17,143 nt of DNA from positions 1 to 17,143 of the forward strand of contig JBAQNP010000031.1 of NCBI GenBank assembly GCA_049303905.1, read 5' to 3'. Below the pieces are notes generated by a model. It was not told where the DNA came from. It worked only from the letters and a program-made list of their open reading frames with translations, and made no database searches. This DNA comes from UBA2206 sp049303905. GTDB lineage: Bacteria > Patescibacteriota > Minisyncoccia > Moranbacterales > UBA2206. A program made the translations under genes and the position numbers. This document shows positions 1 to 8,010 of this stretch, piece by piece (the first letter of the stretch is position 1; the number at the start of each line of letters is the position of its first letter).

Positions 1-292
1 CTGCTAAAATATTATTCACAATTGTTTTGAATTTTACCTTGTGTCGACCATAAACCTGTTGAATAAAATAAATGAATTGTTTCTTTTTGTTCCCAAGACT
101 GGAATCGAAATATTTTCCCAATCGGGATTTGGTGGCAATCTTCTGGAGACAATAATCACCACGCGAAGTCGCAGGAAGCAAACCTCCCAACAGATCAGCG
201 AGATCACGGATGTGTTGTTGCTCCAATGGAGTAAAACGACGTAACTTCTTTTTTTTGATTTTATTTTTTCTTTTCGCTGTCTTTTTTTTCAT
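1..292 (-). CDS. Unidentified protein, N-terminal part only (cut by window edge)
   Basis: An open frame of 97 codons starts at the ATG at 292 and runs off the left edge without a stop. The first 16 residues are almost all Lys/Arg (MKKKTAKRKNKIKKKK). The rest looks like a compact helical domain containing LEQQHIRDLADLLGGLLP, GDYCLQKIA and KKKQFIYFIQQVYG. I do not recognise the family. The start overlaps the end of the zinc-ribbon gene upstream by 32 nt in another frame, which suggests translational coupling and makes it the ninth gene of the defence operon. The overlap is A-rich, including eight A's directly after the ATG. It could be the N-terminal adaptor or effector-associated domain of a larger defence protein, but that is a guess from context. 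The plus-strand frame opposite it has no recognisable content. Confidence 0.7.
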   Translation of the reverse strand, partial: MKKKTAKRKNKIKKKKLRRFTPLEQQHIRDLADLLGGLLPATSRGDYCLQKIATKSRLGKYFDSSLGNKKKQFIYFIQQVYGRHKVKFKTIVNNILA

Positions 293-1361
293 ATTTTTTA
301 TTATCAATTAATTTCAACAAATTTTCCTCACCCTCCACACCTCTAAGTTTACCCGTCAAAAATCCTAGCCGATAATTAACTCCGTCACTCATAAGCCTCC
401 AGTTAGTTTCTTTTAGAGTATTCCTAATTAATTCCTGAAGTTCATGAACACTGTCCCATTCAGATCGACCGGATTTGGAATCTTGGAGACTGAAGCCTAG
501 AGTCACATCTTTTTGAATTTCTGGTTTTTCGAATTCTAGTTTAACATAGCCTGCCTTTTCACAAATTGGCGAAAGAATATTTTGAAGTTCAAAAACTGTT
601 AACTTTTTGATTTTAGCGATAGCATCATACAGCTCTTTATTATCTTCTTCCTCTTTCCACTTCTTGCCAAGAGCCGTCATCTGCTCAAGGTTTATTTTTT
701 CAGAAGAATATTTTCTACCTTCCTCTTCTGAAAGACAGTATTTCTTACGCTTCATTTCAAAATCAGGATCAACGACCTCTTCTTTTTTACTAAAATCCAT
801 GAAGTCGGTTTCCTTGTGTCCACATTTTTGGCAAGAATAAGTAGTTTCCACACCGTTGTCCTTTTTTATATGAGCTGAGTCCATTTCACTTTGACATTTA
901 GGACATAAGTATGGTTTTGATTGCCATTCGATACCATTTTCCCAATAAGCCCGACGCTTATTGCATTTGTCACATTGAAACATAAATAAAACTTCTTCCT
1001 TGTCATGAGAATCAGTCATGAAATCTCTTGAAATACAATTCATATTTGGCGAACTGCATTGGAGACAACGAATACCTTTTGGCTCAATAGCGTTTTCTAA
1101 TTTTTCATCCTTTGCTCGATCTCGATCCATCCATTGCTTTATCGTTTCTTTCTTCTTAAGATATCTTTCACCTTTTTCAATCCATAGGCTTAAATCCACA
1201 GCCATATTTGTAAGTATAATCTTATTCTGCTTTTTTATTTCTTCTTCTGTTTTTGGATTTTCGATAATTATATCTTTTTGATTTTCCCAATATTCACAAT
1301 CCTCAATAGTGAACTTGTCGTAAAGTTCGCTGTAATAAGTATGGTCTTTAAGATATATCAT
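261..1361 (-). CDS. Uncharacterised protein with two tandem zinc ribbons
   Basis: The 366-aa protein has four CxxC knuckles in the middle: C99/C102 with C130/C133, and C153/C156 with C177/C180. This is the pattern of two consecutive four-cysteine zinc ribbons. The second (YLCPKCQSEM ... YSCQKCGHKE) is rubredoxin/TFIIS-like in look. The N-terminal 90 residues are charged and probably helical. The C-terminal half (about 215 to 350) is mixed alpha/beta and matches no family I know, and the last residues are Lys-rich. It starts 2 nt after the stop of the upstream nuclease gene. AGGAG lies 14 nt before the ATG, inside the end of that gene and rather far for a ribosome site. Zinc ribbons usually bind nucleic acid or a protein partner, so a role as DNA-binding partner of the adjacent nuclease is plausible but inferred. 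Confidence 0.85.
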   Translation of the reverse strand: MIYLKDHTYYSELYDKFTIEDCEYWENQKDIIIENPKTEEEIKKQNKIILTNMAVDLSLWIEKGERYLKKKETIKQWMDRDRAKDEKLENAIEPKGIRCLQCSSPNMNCISRDFMTDSHDKEEVLFMFQCDKCNKRRAYWENGIEWQSKPYLCPKCQSEMDSAHIKKDNGVETTYSCQKCGHKETDFMDFSKKEEVVDPDFEMKRKKYCLSEEEGRKYSSEKINLEQMTALGKKWKEEEDNKELYDAIAKIKKLTVFELQNILSPICEKAGYVKLEFEKPEIQKDVTLGFSLQDSKSGRSEWDSVHELQELIRNTLKETNWRLMSDGVNYRLGFLTGKLRGVEGEENLLKLIDNKKYEKKDSEKKK

Positions 1362-1363
1362 AG

Positions 1364-2842
1364 TTACATTACTAACTCCTTATACCTAGATTCTAAAAAA
1401 TCATTTATGCCTCTTAAGTTATTTTTACTTTTTAGCGTAAGCAGATTTTTTATATCGTTATCATCTAATGCTAAAATAAAACCTCTACCATCTTGAGCGG
1501 TATCCTTACATCTTTTTATAAACAGATTTTTATCCACAAAGCTTCTGCACACAAGAAATCCAAATCTTCCCCTATTCACCGAAAATCTACCAGCTAATTG
1601 ATCGAGTTCTGGATTTTTTGGATCACCTGAATAGTTTTTGCATTCAACAAAAATATAACCGGATGGGACACTCTTATTATTTGGCAATTCAAAAAAGAAT
1701 CCATTGTGAGCAGCATTTTGAAATACTATATCTATTCTTTTTCTGCCATCATGAATTTCTTGTTCCTTTTTTGGGCTCATCAAAAATGGATAGAAAATGG
1801 CTGTCAACGCACCAGTTATATGATTATGAAAATCCGCCGCAAATTCTCCTCCGGCACTTATTGAATCAAGTTTTTCAGAAAGTGATTTATAATCCAATGC
1901 TGTTTCTTTATTTTTTTCACTAGAAATCGACAGCAGATCCTCATTTGTTAGTTCGCGAATAAAACTTCCCTTGCTTCCCCTATATTCCCTGAGAACCTCA
2001 GAATGTTCTTTAGAAAATTCATACAAAAATTTCTTAGAAAGAGGATTCTTTTCTTTAAGTAATTTTTTAGTTGGAGGTCTTTTGGTTCCGTCCCTTAGGG
2101 TTCTAACTAACGATGAATTTGCATTCAGATGTTCCGACTGCAAAAAGTTTAGAACAAAATGTTGATAGTATTCTTGATGATTAAATTCAATATCAAAGCG
2201 AGCTATTGCCTTGGGGACCAACAAAACACTCCGTCTATTACAAACGGGCAATAGAACATAATCATTAGTCCACTTTTTATTTACATCATCCCAGACAAAT
2301 CCGCTGGGCGTTGATTCCATTCTAATATTCCATAACTCACACTGGAATTGGGTGTACTCGATAAGTTTGTGTCTGATGATATTGGTTGTAATATCTGAAA
2401 TTTTATCCCTACCTATGCCTTCAATCATTAATTCACATTCTTCAAGGTCTTGGATGAGACCAGTTTTAATTGCGGTACTGTCAGATAGAGCTTTATACAA
2501 ATCCTCCGATTGTTCTCCTCCAACTCCACGGCCGTGAGGATCATCTCCCCTCGAAAGACCAAATCTTGTTTGGTTTGGCTCCCCAAGCTCAGAAAGCGCG
2601 TACTTCGCACCAGCCTCATCGCCTTGTTTTATTTTATCAACTACATTCTGGAAAAAACTAACTACTAAATTATGACAATCGACTGACCAAAAATCCATTC
2701 TTTTAGAAATTGCGTAAGGATCTATAAATAAAGGAACGTCTCCATTGTTTACTGAAACATCCACAAAATCAAGTTCGAATTGAGACTTGCTTAAATTAAA
2801 ATATTTCGAAAATTTTTGAATTGCTACACTCTCAGTGCTCAT
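1364..2842 (-). CDS. Predicted PD-(D/E)xK superfamily nuclease
   Basis: The 492-aa protein ends in a restriction-endonuclease-like fold. A helix carries E333 (GGEFAADFHNHITGAL), then D371 (RKRIDIVF), then the ECK strand E400-C-K402 (GYIFVECKNYSGD), then a following helix with Q415 (LDQLAGRF). This is the order of catalytic residues in PD-(D/E)xK nucleases. The N-terminal 330 residues (for example DVSVNNGDVPLFIDPYAISKR) match nothing I can name and may be the target-sensing part. A charged helical stretch (about 255 to 330) links the halves. The gene lies 14 nt after the metallopeptidase and 2 nt before the zinc-ribbon gene, so it belongs to the restriction operon. It is too large and divergent to be an HsdR fragment. 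A Shedu-like or type IV-like restriction function is possible, but only the nuclease fold is supported by sequence. Confidence 0.85.
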   Translation of the reverse strand: MSTESVAIQKFSKYFNLSKSQFELDFVDVSVNNGDVPLFIDPYAISKRMDFWSVDCHNLVVSFFQNVVDKIKQGDEAGAKYALSELGEPNQTRFGLSRGDDPHGRGVGGEQSEDLYKALSDSTAIKTGLIQDLEECELMIEGIGRDKISDITTNIIRHKLIEYTQFQCELWNIRMESTPSGFVWDDVNKKWTNDYVLLPVCNRRSVLLVPKAIARFDIEFNHQEYYQHFVLNFLQSEHLNANSSLVRTLRDGTKRPPTKKLLKEKNPLSKKFLYEFSKEHSEVLREYRGSKGSFIRELTNEDLLSISSEKNKETALDYKSLSEKLDSISAGGEFAADFHNHITGALTAIFYPFLMSPKKEQEIHDGRKRIDIVFQNAAHNGFFFELPNNKSVPSGYIFVECKNYSGDPKNPELDQLAGRFSVNRGRFGFLVCRSFVDKNLFIKRCKDTAQDGRGFILALDDNDIKNLLTLKSKNNLRGINDFLESRYKELVM

Positions 2843-2856
2843 ATTTTTTATTAATA

Positions 2857-3555
2857 TTACGAAAGTCTCATCTCTAATTTATCCTTTACTTTCTCCCATC
2901 TTGGATATTTAGAATTCATCAATTTATAAAATCGCTTATCATGATTTTTATATTTCACATGACAAAGCTCATGAGTAATCACATAATCAATACAATCTTT
3001 TGAAGCATGGATGAGAAGGGGGTTAAGAGCGATATTTTTTCCTCGCGCACAGCTACCCCAACGTTTGGGCATTTTCCGTATTTCCAACCTCAACTTTTTA
3101 TCATAATCAAATTTTTTGAATACCTCCTCATATCTATCTTTGAATATTTCTCGAGCCCGTCTATTATACCAAGCATTTAAATATATCCGTGTATGCACAC
3201 CATCACTCACTGATTGAGTTGTAAAAAATACTAGTTTTCCATTTTGCAAAACCACTTTATCTTCTTTTGCTTTTTTAACAATCAACTGATATTGCCTGCC
3301 AAGATATAAAAAGCTCTCTCCAGATACATATTCTTTCTTATAAATCTTTTTTTGGAATTTCTTGAAAAAATTCAATTGCTTTTGCAACCAAAACCACTTC
3401 TTCTTTAGAAATAATTCAATTCGTTCTGCGTCAGCTTTTGGTGGACACTTTAAGAAAATACTCATATCGGGCATAACAGTGAGACCCAAGGTCTTCCGTT
3501 TTTCCCTTATAAGCTCATATTCATACGCAAACGATCCATAAACAAACTTATTCAT
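2857..3555 (-). CDS. YgjP/SprT-like (DUF45) zinc metallopeptidase
   Basis: The 232-aa protein has the hallmark of the YgjP-like, M48-related family. RWGSC lies at 165-169 and HELCH at 195-199 (two zinc ligands and the catalytic Glu), followed by H205 in KNHDKRFY as the third ligand. The N-terminal half has the usual beta-rich region with the KKKWFWLQKQ helix. Length is normal for the family and no signal peptide or membrane segment is visible, so it should be cytoplasmic. Homologues of this family often sit next to type I restriction genes, where their role is unproven. Here it follows hsdR by 9 nt. It might process a restriction subunit or a protein crosslinked to DNA, but no substrate can be read from the sequence. 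Confidence 0.93.
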   Translation of the reverse strand: MNKFVYGSFAYEYELIREKRKTLGLTVMPDMSIFLKCPPKADAERIELFLKKKWFWLQKQLNFFKKFQKKIYKKEYVSGESFLYLGRQYQLIVKKAKEDKVVLQNGKLVFFTTQSVSDGVHTRIYLNAWYNRRAREIFKDRYEEVFKKFDYDKKLRLEIRKMPKRWGSCARGKNIALNPLLIHASKDCIDYVITHELCHVKYKNHDKRFYKLMNSKYPRWEKVKDKLEMRLS

Positions 3556-3564
3556 ATTTTTATT

Positions 3565-6500
3565 TTAAGCAATAACCTCATTATTATTTTCCGCAAGTTG
3601 CATCGCGATATCAATAATCGCTTTCATTTCTTCATTGGTCAGCTCTATGTTTTTTTTATTTTTGACCACATCATACAGATAATCATCAATAGCGTTCATC
3701 ATTTTGCGCTTTACATCTCCATTTTTATACCAATCCACAATTGCTTCATCCTTGATAATATTCAAAACATCCAGCACGACATCGATATAAACCTGCTCAT
3801 CGACAATGCGTTTTCCAAAAGATTCTCGCAAATTGCGATAAAAGACATCCGCCCCTTTGTGAGAGCTTATCTTATCTGGGAGAGTTTCATCTTTTTTATC
3901 CACCACATCATCGCGAATAAGCTTCATTTGTTTCAACGCCTCAATATCAGCCATTTTGCCAACTCTCATTTCTTCAAGTATTTCTGAAATCTTTTTGGAA
4001 AATCTTTCGTAAAACTCTGGATCCATATCCATTTTCTCAGTAATAGTCTTTTGAGTTTGCGCGGCAATTGCCTCAGCTTTAGATTTATCTGATCCCAGAT
4101 TTTCAATCGCTTCTTCAAATTGTTTACGATCAGTTATATTAACTTGCTTAGTCAAAAGTTCCACTCCGCGCGCATCCACATATTTATCCAAAATATTTAT
4201 CAACGATTGTTTATATTGCGCCAAATCAATTCGATCAGCATATTTCAAACTGGCTGCACGCCTAAGCTCCATAAGCTTTTTCAACTCTTTCTTATAGACA
4301 TCTAAATGGTCAAATTCATGCACAAACTCTTGCAGCACAAAACACTCATTTAAATTTTTAATAAAATCATTAAGTGCTTTGTAAAAAGTTTCTCTCTTAG
4401 GACCATCGCTAAGAAATTGCAAATATGCCTCATCATCCGATGATGATTTTATTTCTTTGAAAATATCATGCACCAGACCATAACTTTGTTCCAGCTCCTG
4501 AATTTTCTCCGATACATCAATAAGTGTTCCCTTAACATCTAACTCATCATAATTTCCAAATAATTTCATTGCGGTATTAATATTTTTGGCATTTTCAGAA
4601 TAATCAATAATATATCCAGCAGTTTTTGGGAGCTTCTTATTTTCATGCAAACGATTAACACGCGCAATCGCTTGAAGCAAGTTATGATCTCTTAAATCTT
4701 TTGTTAGATATAGCACAGTATTACAAGGAGCATCAAAACCAGTTAAAAGCTTATCCACTACAATAATAATCTCTATGCCATCCTCATTATGCTTGAAACT
4801 TTCAATCACATCTTTTTCATACTTGGCCACACTGCTATGATTTTTCCGGACATTGTCCAGATATGTTACCACTTCTTTCTTGTGAGTGTTCTCTTCGTCA
4901 CCATCTTCATGCTCATCAGAAATCACGATAGCCGTCCGTACCTTTCCACTGTTCTCAAAAAACTTTTGAAACAGAACGGCTGAAAACTTTGAAGGAGCCA
5001 CGATCTGCGCCTTGAGTCCCGTGTTCTGGAAATTCTCGCAATAATGCTTTTCAATGTCATAGGAAATTTCCACAATTCTCTGCGGATTATCCTTAATGAT
5101 TTTCGTTCCAATGAATTTTTGCAAATCCTTCTTCTGTTTATCATTCAACCCTTCAGTAATGCGCGAAACCTGCCGATCAATCTGCTCGGCATTTTGCACC
5201 AAGTCCACATAGCGACCCTCATAAATAAGTGGCAAAATAATTTTATCCTCCAAGGCATCATCAATTGTATATTTATCAATATAGCCACCAAATTTCCGCC
5301 AACTTTCTCCCTCGTTTTTCATAAGAGGCGTTCCAGTAAATCCAATGTAGCAAGCTCCAGGGATAATCCGATTCATTTCAAGATTAGCAATTCCATTTTG
5401 ACTACGATGAGCCTCGTCGACTAACACAAAAATATTCTTGTCAGGATCAACAAGCCCAGTATTTTTTTTGCGCGCTGATTCAAATTTATGTACCAAGGTA
5501 GTAATAACCGAAAGATTTTTTTCCTTAATCAAATCAAGCAGGTGTTGACCACTAGTTGCTTGAATAACATCTTTTTTCAAATTACAATTTTTGAATGTAT
5601 CCTTGATTTGTTTATCCAAATCTTTTCGATCGGTCACAATAATCACTCGCGGATTACTGATATGTGGATTTTCAATCAGAGCTTTCACAAACATCACCAT
5701 CGTCAGAGATTTTCCAGATCCTTGCGTGTGCCAAACAAGTCCACCTTTTCGACGGGCTAACTTTTTTTCAGTAACTTCTTCTTCGTCAATTCTTTTGAGC
5801 ATTTTATGAATAGCAAAATACTGCTGATAACGAGAAAGTTTTTTCACGCCAGCATCAAACAAGATATAGTTCTTGGTCAGATCCAAAAGTCGCGAAGGTT
5901 GGAAAAGTGAAACCACGCCTCGATCTTGCTGGGTTGCCAGTCGATCAAGTTTTTGAATATGTCCATCTGTTGCACCATTTAAATCAATTAGTATTTGGTT
6001 ATAGATCTCGACTGGAATTTGTTTTTGGATGAGACCCTTAATACGCACGTCCATTTCTTCTTTAGAAATTTCTTTTTCCTTCCAAACCGCATAAAACTTA
6101 TTTGGGGTGCCTGTTGTTCCATATTGAAATTCTTTGTTATTGGTACCAACTAAAAGTTGGGCATAAGCAAAAAGTCTTGGGCAATGTTCAGGATTTTGAT
6201 ATTTGTTTAATTGGCCAATTGCTTCCAAAACTGATACACTCGATTTCTTATTCTCAATAATCGCAAATGGAATACCATTCACAAAGCAAACAATGTCTGG
6301 TCGAATGTTTTGCTTGCCAGTCGCTTCAAATTCCGCCGTCACATGAAATTCATTATTCTCCGGATTTTTGAAATCAATAAAGCGAAAATTTTTAGATACT
6401 GCTTTTCCACTATAGCTGACTTTGATCGTCTTGCCTCCGCTGGTCGGCATGATAATATTGTATATTTTTTGCGCCGTATCGATCAAACCTTCGTATTGGA

Positions 6501-6753
6501 TATTCTCCAATTCATCAATTGCATCTCTCACATCTTTTTCACTAAATTTATAATCCACCCCATCAATCTCATAACTGTTCAGTTCCATGAGTTTTTTGGT
6601 GGCAATGTCCGAAAGGATGAAGTTTGAAGTATCGCCCCGACGCTGTTTCAACGCCTCTTCCGCCGAGATATATTCATATCCCATATTCAAGAGAAGCTCA
6701 ATGAATGTGAGTTGTGATTGTCTAGCTTCGTCAAAGTGGACTTTTTCTAACAT
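3565..6753 (-). CDS. hsdR: Type I restriction enzyme, R (motor and nuclease) subunit
   Basis: This is a full-length HsdR of 1062 aa. It has an N-terminal PD-(D/E)xK nuclease (D153 in RPDIVCF, E167-N-K169 in AIIENKK). A superfamily 2 translocase follows: Walker A QGSGKS at 344-349, DEAH at 446-449, TGTP at 473-476, then LLTGFDAPC and QAIARVNRLHE in the second RecA domain. A long helical C-terminal region binds the methylase core. It should cut unmodified DNA far from the recognition site after ATP-driven translocation, as part of an R2M2S complex. No frameshift or lost catalytic residue is visible, so the subunit looks functional. It starts 4 nt after the full-length hsdS; no clear Shine-Dalgarno sequence precedes the ATG. 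Confidence 0.97.
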   Translation of the reverse strand: MLEKVHFDEARQSQLTFIELLLNMGYEYISAEEALKQRRGDTSNFILSDIATKKLMELNSYEIDGVDYKFSEKDVRDAIDELENIQYEGLIDTAQKIYNIIMPTSGGKTIKVSYSGKAVSKNFRFIDFKNPENNEFHVTAEFEATGKQNIRPDIVCFVNGIPFAIIENKKSSVSVLEAIGQLNKYQNPEHCPRLFAYAQLLVGTNNKEFQYGTTGTPNKFYAVWKEKEISKEEMDVRIKGLIQKQIPVEIYNQILIDLNGATDGHIQKLDRLATQQDRGVVSLFQPSRLLDLTKNYILFDAGVKKLSRYQQYFAIHKMLKRIDEEEVTEKKLARRKGGLVWHTQGSGKSLTMVMFVKALIENPHISNPRVIIVTDRKDLDKQIKDTFKNCNLKKDVIQATSGQHLLDLIKEKNLSVITTLVHKFESARKKNTGLVDPDKNIFVLVDEAHRSQNGIANLEMNRIIPGACYIGFTGTPLMKNEGESWRKFGGYIDKYTIDDALEDKIILPLIYEGRYVDLVQNAEQIDRQVSRITEGLNDKQKKDLQKFIGTKIIKDNPQRIVEISYDIEKHYCENFQNTGLKAQIVAPSKFSAVLFQKFFENSGKVRTAIVISDEHEDGDEENTHKKEVVTYLDNVRKNHSSVAKYEKDVIESFKHNEDGIEIIIVVDKLLTGFDAPCNTVLYLTKDLRDHNLLQAIARVNRLHENKKLPKTAGYIIDYSENAKNINTAMKLFGNYDELDVKGTLIDVSEKIQELEQSYGLVHDIFKEIKSSSDDEAYLQFLSDGPKRETFYKALNDFIKNLNECFVLQEFVHEFDHLDVYKKELKKLMELRRAASLKYADRIDLAQYKQSLINILDKYVDARGVELLTKQVNITDRKQFEEAIENLGSDKSKAEAIAAQTQKTITEKMDMDPEFYERFSKKISEILEEMRVGKMADIEALKQMKLIRDDVVDKKDETLPDKISSHKGADVFYRNLRESFGKRIVDEQVYIDVVLDVLNIIKDEAIVDWYKNGDVKRKMMNAIDDYLYDVVKNKKNIELTNEEMKAIIDIAMQLAENNNEVIA

Positions 6754-6757
6754 AAAT

Positions 6758-8008
6758 TTATGATTTAGTTCTTATGGATCCAGTAATTAAATTATTCAAT
6801 AAATATTTTTTTTGATCCTTTAAAATTAAGAGTTTTTTATTCAACTCCTCAATTTCTTTGTCTGCAATTTTGAAAATATCAGCTATAGCATTTTGCTCCT
6901 TGATATCACTCGGAATTTTAATGGTAGTATCTAAAAAATATTTCTTTGATAGATTATATCTGCTTGCACCTTGAGCAATTCTTGTCATCTGCTTACGAAA
7001 CACTTGCCCCCTAAAATAAAACTGAGCAAATTCTGGCGATAATGTTTTGAAATTATTTAATCTAAATCCAAAGCAAAAACTGTTCAAATACAAATCAGAA
7101 ACATTCTTATCTAATAAAACAGAACTAACTCCTACTTCTTCAGGAGTTTCGGAAGACGTGGTAAAAAATAGATCGCCATACTTTGCTTTATTTTGATTTT
7201 CTCCATCATCAATCTTAACGCGACCACATTTATCCGGATTAATTACCGACGAGGAATAAATATTCATATAGGTTATGAAAGGTTTTCCGGATCCAAAATC
7301 ATCTTTATCTTTCCCCATAATGCCCGCGTAAGTTTTCCCGACATCATTAAGCTTAAATGTTTTCCATTCGTCCTTAAACCCAGCCAAGCGAATTTTCCCA
7401 GTCAAAAGATCTTGCATCAATCTTTTTTTGATATTTTTCTTGACCTTAATTTTCTTCGCTAATTTTTCAATCGCATGATCCCAACTTTCAAGCACAGATA
7501 CTATACGCTCTTGCTCAGCAACCAAAGGTATCTTAACTGCTACAGTAGACACAGTATCCTTTTTTAAATTCTGAACTCCTGATCCGGCAGAAATAGATAT
7601 AAATTCATTCTGAATTTTCTTTGACGATAATAAATAGTACAGAAATTCCTTACTGATCAAATCAGTTTTAATCTTTCTAAGCGCGAGCCAACCGTCATGA
7701 ATGCATGCACTTATTTTCATAATGTAGGGACGACCAAAGCTCATTGAATTGGATAGGATAAAATCACCACTATTGACTAGGGTCGTTTTTGATAACCCCT
7801 CCTTCCTTATTTTTTGGCTAGTCCCATAAATGTATTTAGCACCCGGATTGATATCGCCAATTCTAAGCCAATTAAGACCATCCTGATTATCAGTTATATA
7901 TGACTCTATTGGGCGGGGAGATCCGCCACGGCTTATAGTTGCAAGCTTATCGAGATTGATTGTCAACCATCCGTCAGGAATATTCTTTTGTGAATTGTTT
8001 TTTGCCAT
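6758..8008 (-). CDS. hsdS: Type I restriction enzyme, full-length specificity subunit (two TRDs)
   Basis: The 416-aa protein has the two-fold layout of HsdS. TRD1 spans about 10-155 and ends in a central conserved region: IPLVAEQERIVSVLESWD, a long basic helix, then MQDLLTGKIRL. TRD2 spans about 210-360 and is followed by the distal conserved region (IKEQNAIADIF ... LLNNLITGSIRT). The near-repeat LLTGKIR / LITGSIR marks the end of each half. It should recognise a bipartite DNA site and hold two HsdM copies. The two TRDs differ from each other, so an asymmetric target is expected, but its sequence cannot be predicted here. It follows the ATPase gene by 2 nt and precedes hsdR by 4 nt. The operon also carries a separate half-length S subunit at its start. 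Confidence 0.95.
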   Translation of the reverse strand: MAKNNSQKNIPDGWLTINLDKLATISRGGSPRPIESYITDNQDGLNWLRIGDINPGAKYIYGTSQKIRKEGLSKTTLVNSGDFILSNSMSFGRPYIMKISACIHDGWLALRKIKTDLISKEFLYYLLSSKKIQNEFISISAGSGVQNLKKDTVSTVAVKIPLVAEQERIVSVLESWDHAIEKLAKKIKVKKNIKKRLMQDLLTGKIRLAGFKDEWKTFKLNDVGKTYAGIMGKDKDDFGSGKPFITYMNIYSSSVINPDKCGRVKIDDGENQNKAKYGDLFFTTSSETPEEVGVSSVLLDKNVSDLYLNSFCFGFRLNNFKTLSPEFAQFYFRGQVFRKQMTRIAQGASRYNLSKKYFLDTTIKIPSDIKEQNAIADIFKIADKEIEELNKKLLILKDQKKYLLNNLITGSIRTKS

Positions 8009-8010
8009 AA

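Noticed and set aside
41..244. Plus-strand 67-codon frame at the left edge
   Set aside because: It lies opposite the better-supported minus-strand partial gene, and its product (many Ser/Thr/Arg, no motif) looks like antisense translation.
261..292. Programmed frameshift in the A-rich overlap joining the zinc-ribbon protein to the next gene
   Set aside because: The shift needed is +1 (or -2), there is no clear slippery heptamer or stimulating structure, and A-runs are expected from Lys codons in this AT-rich DNA. Simple overlap with its own ATG explains it.
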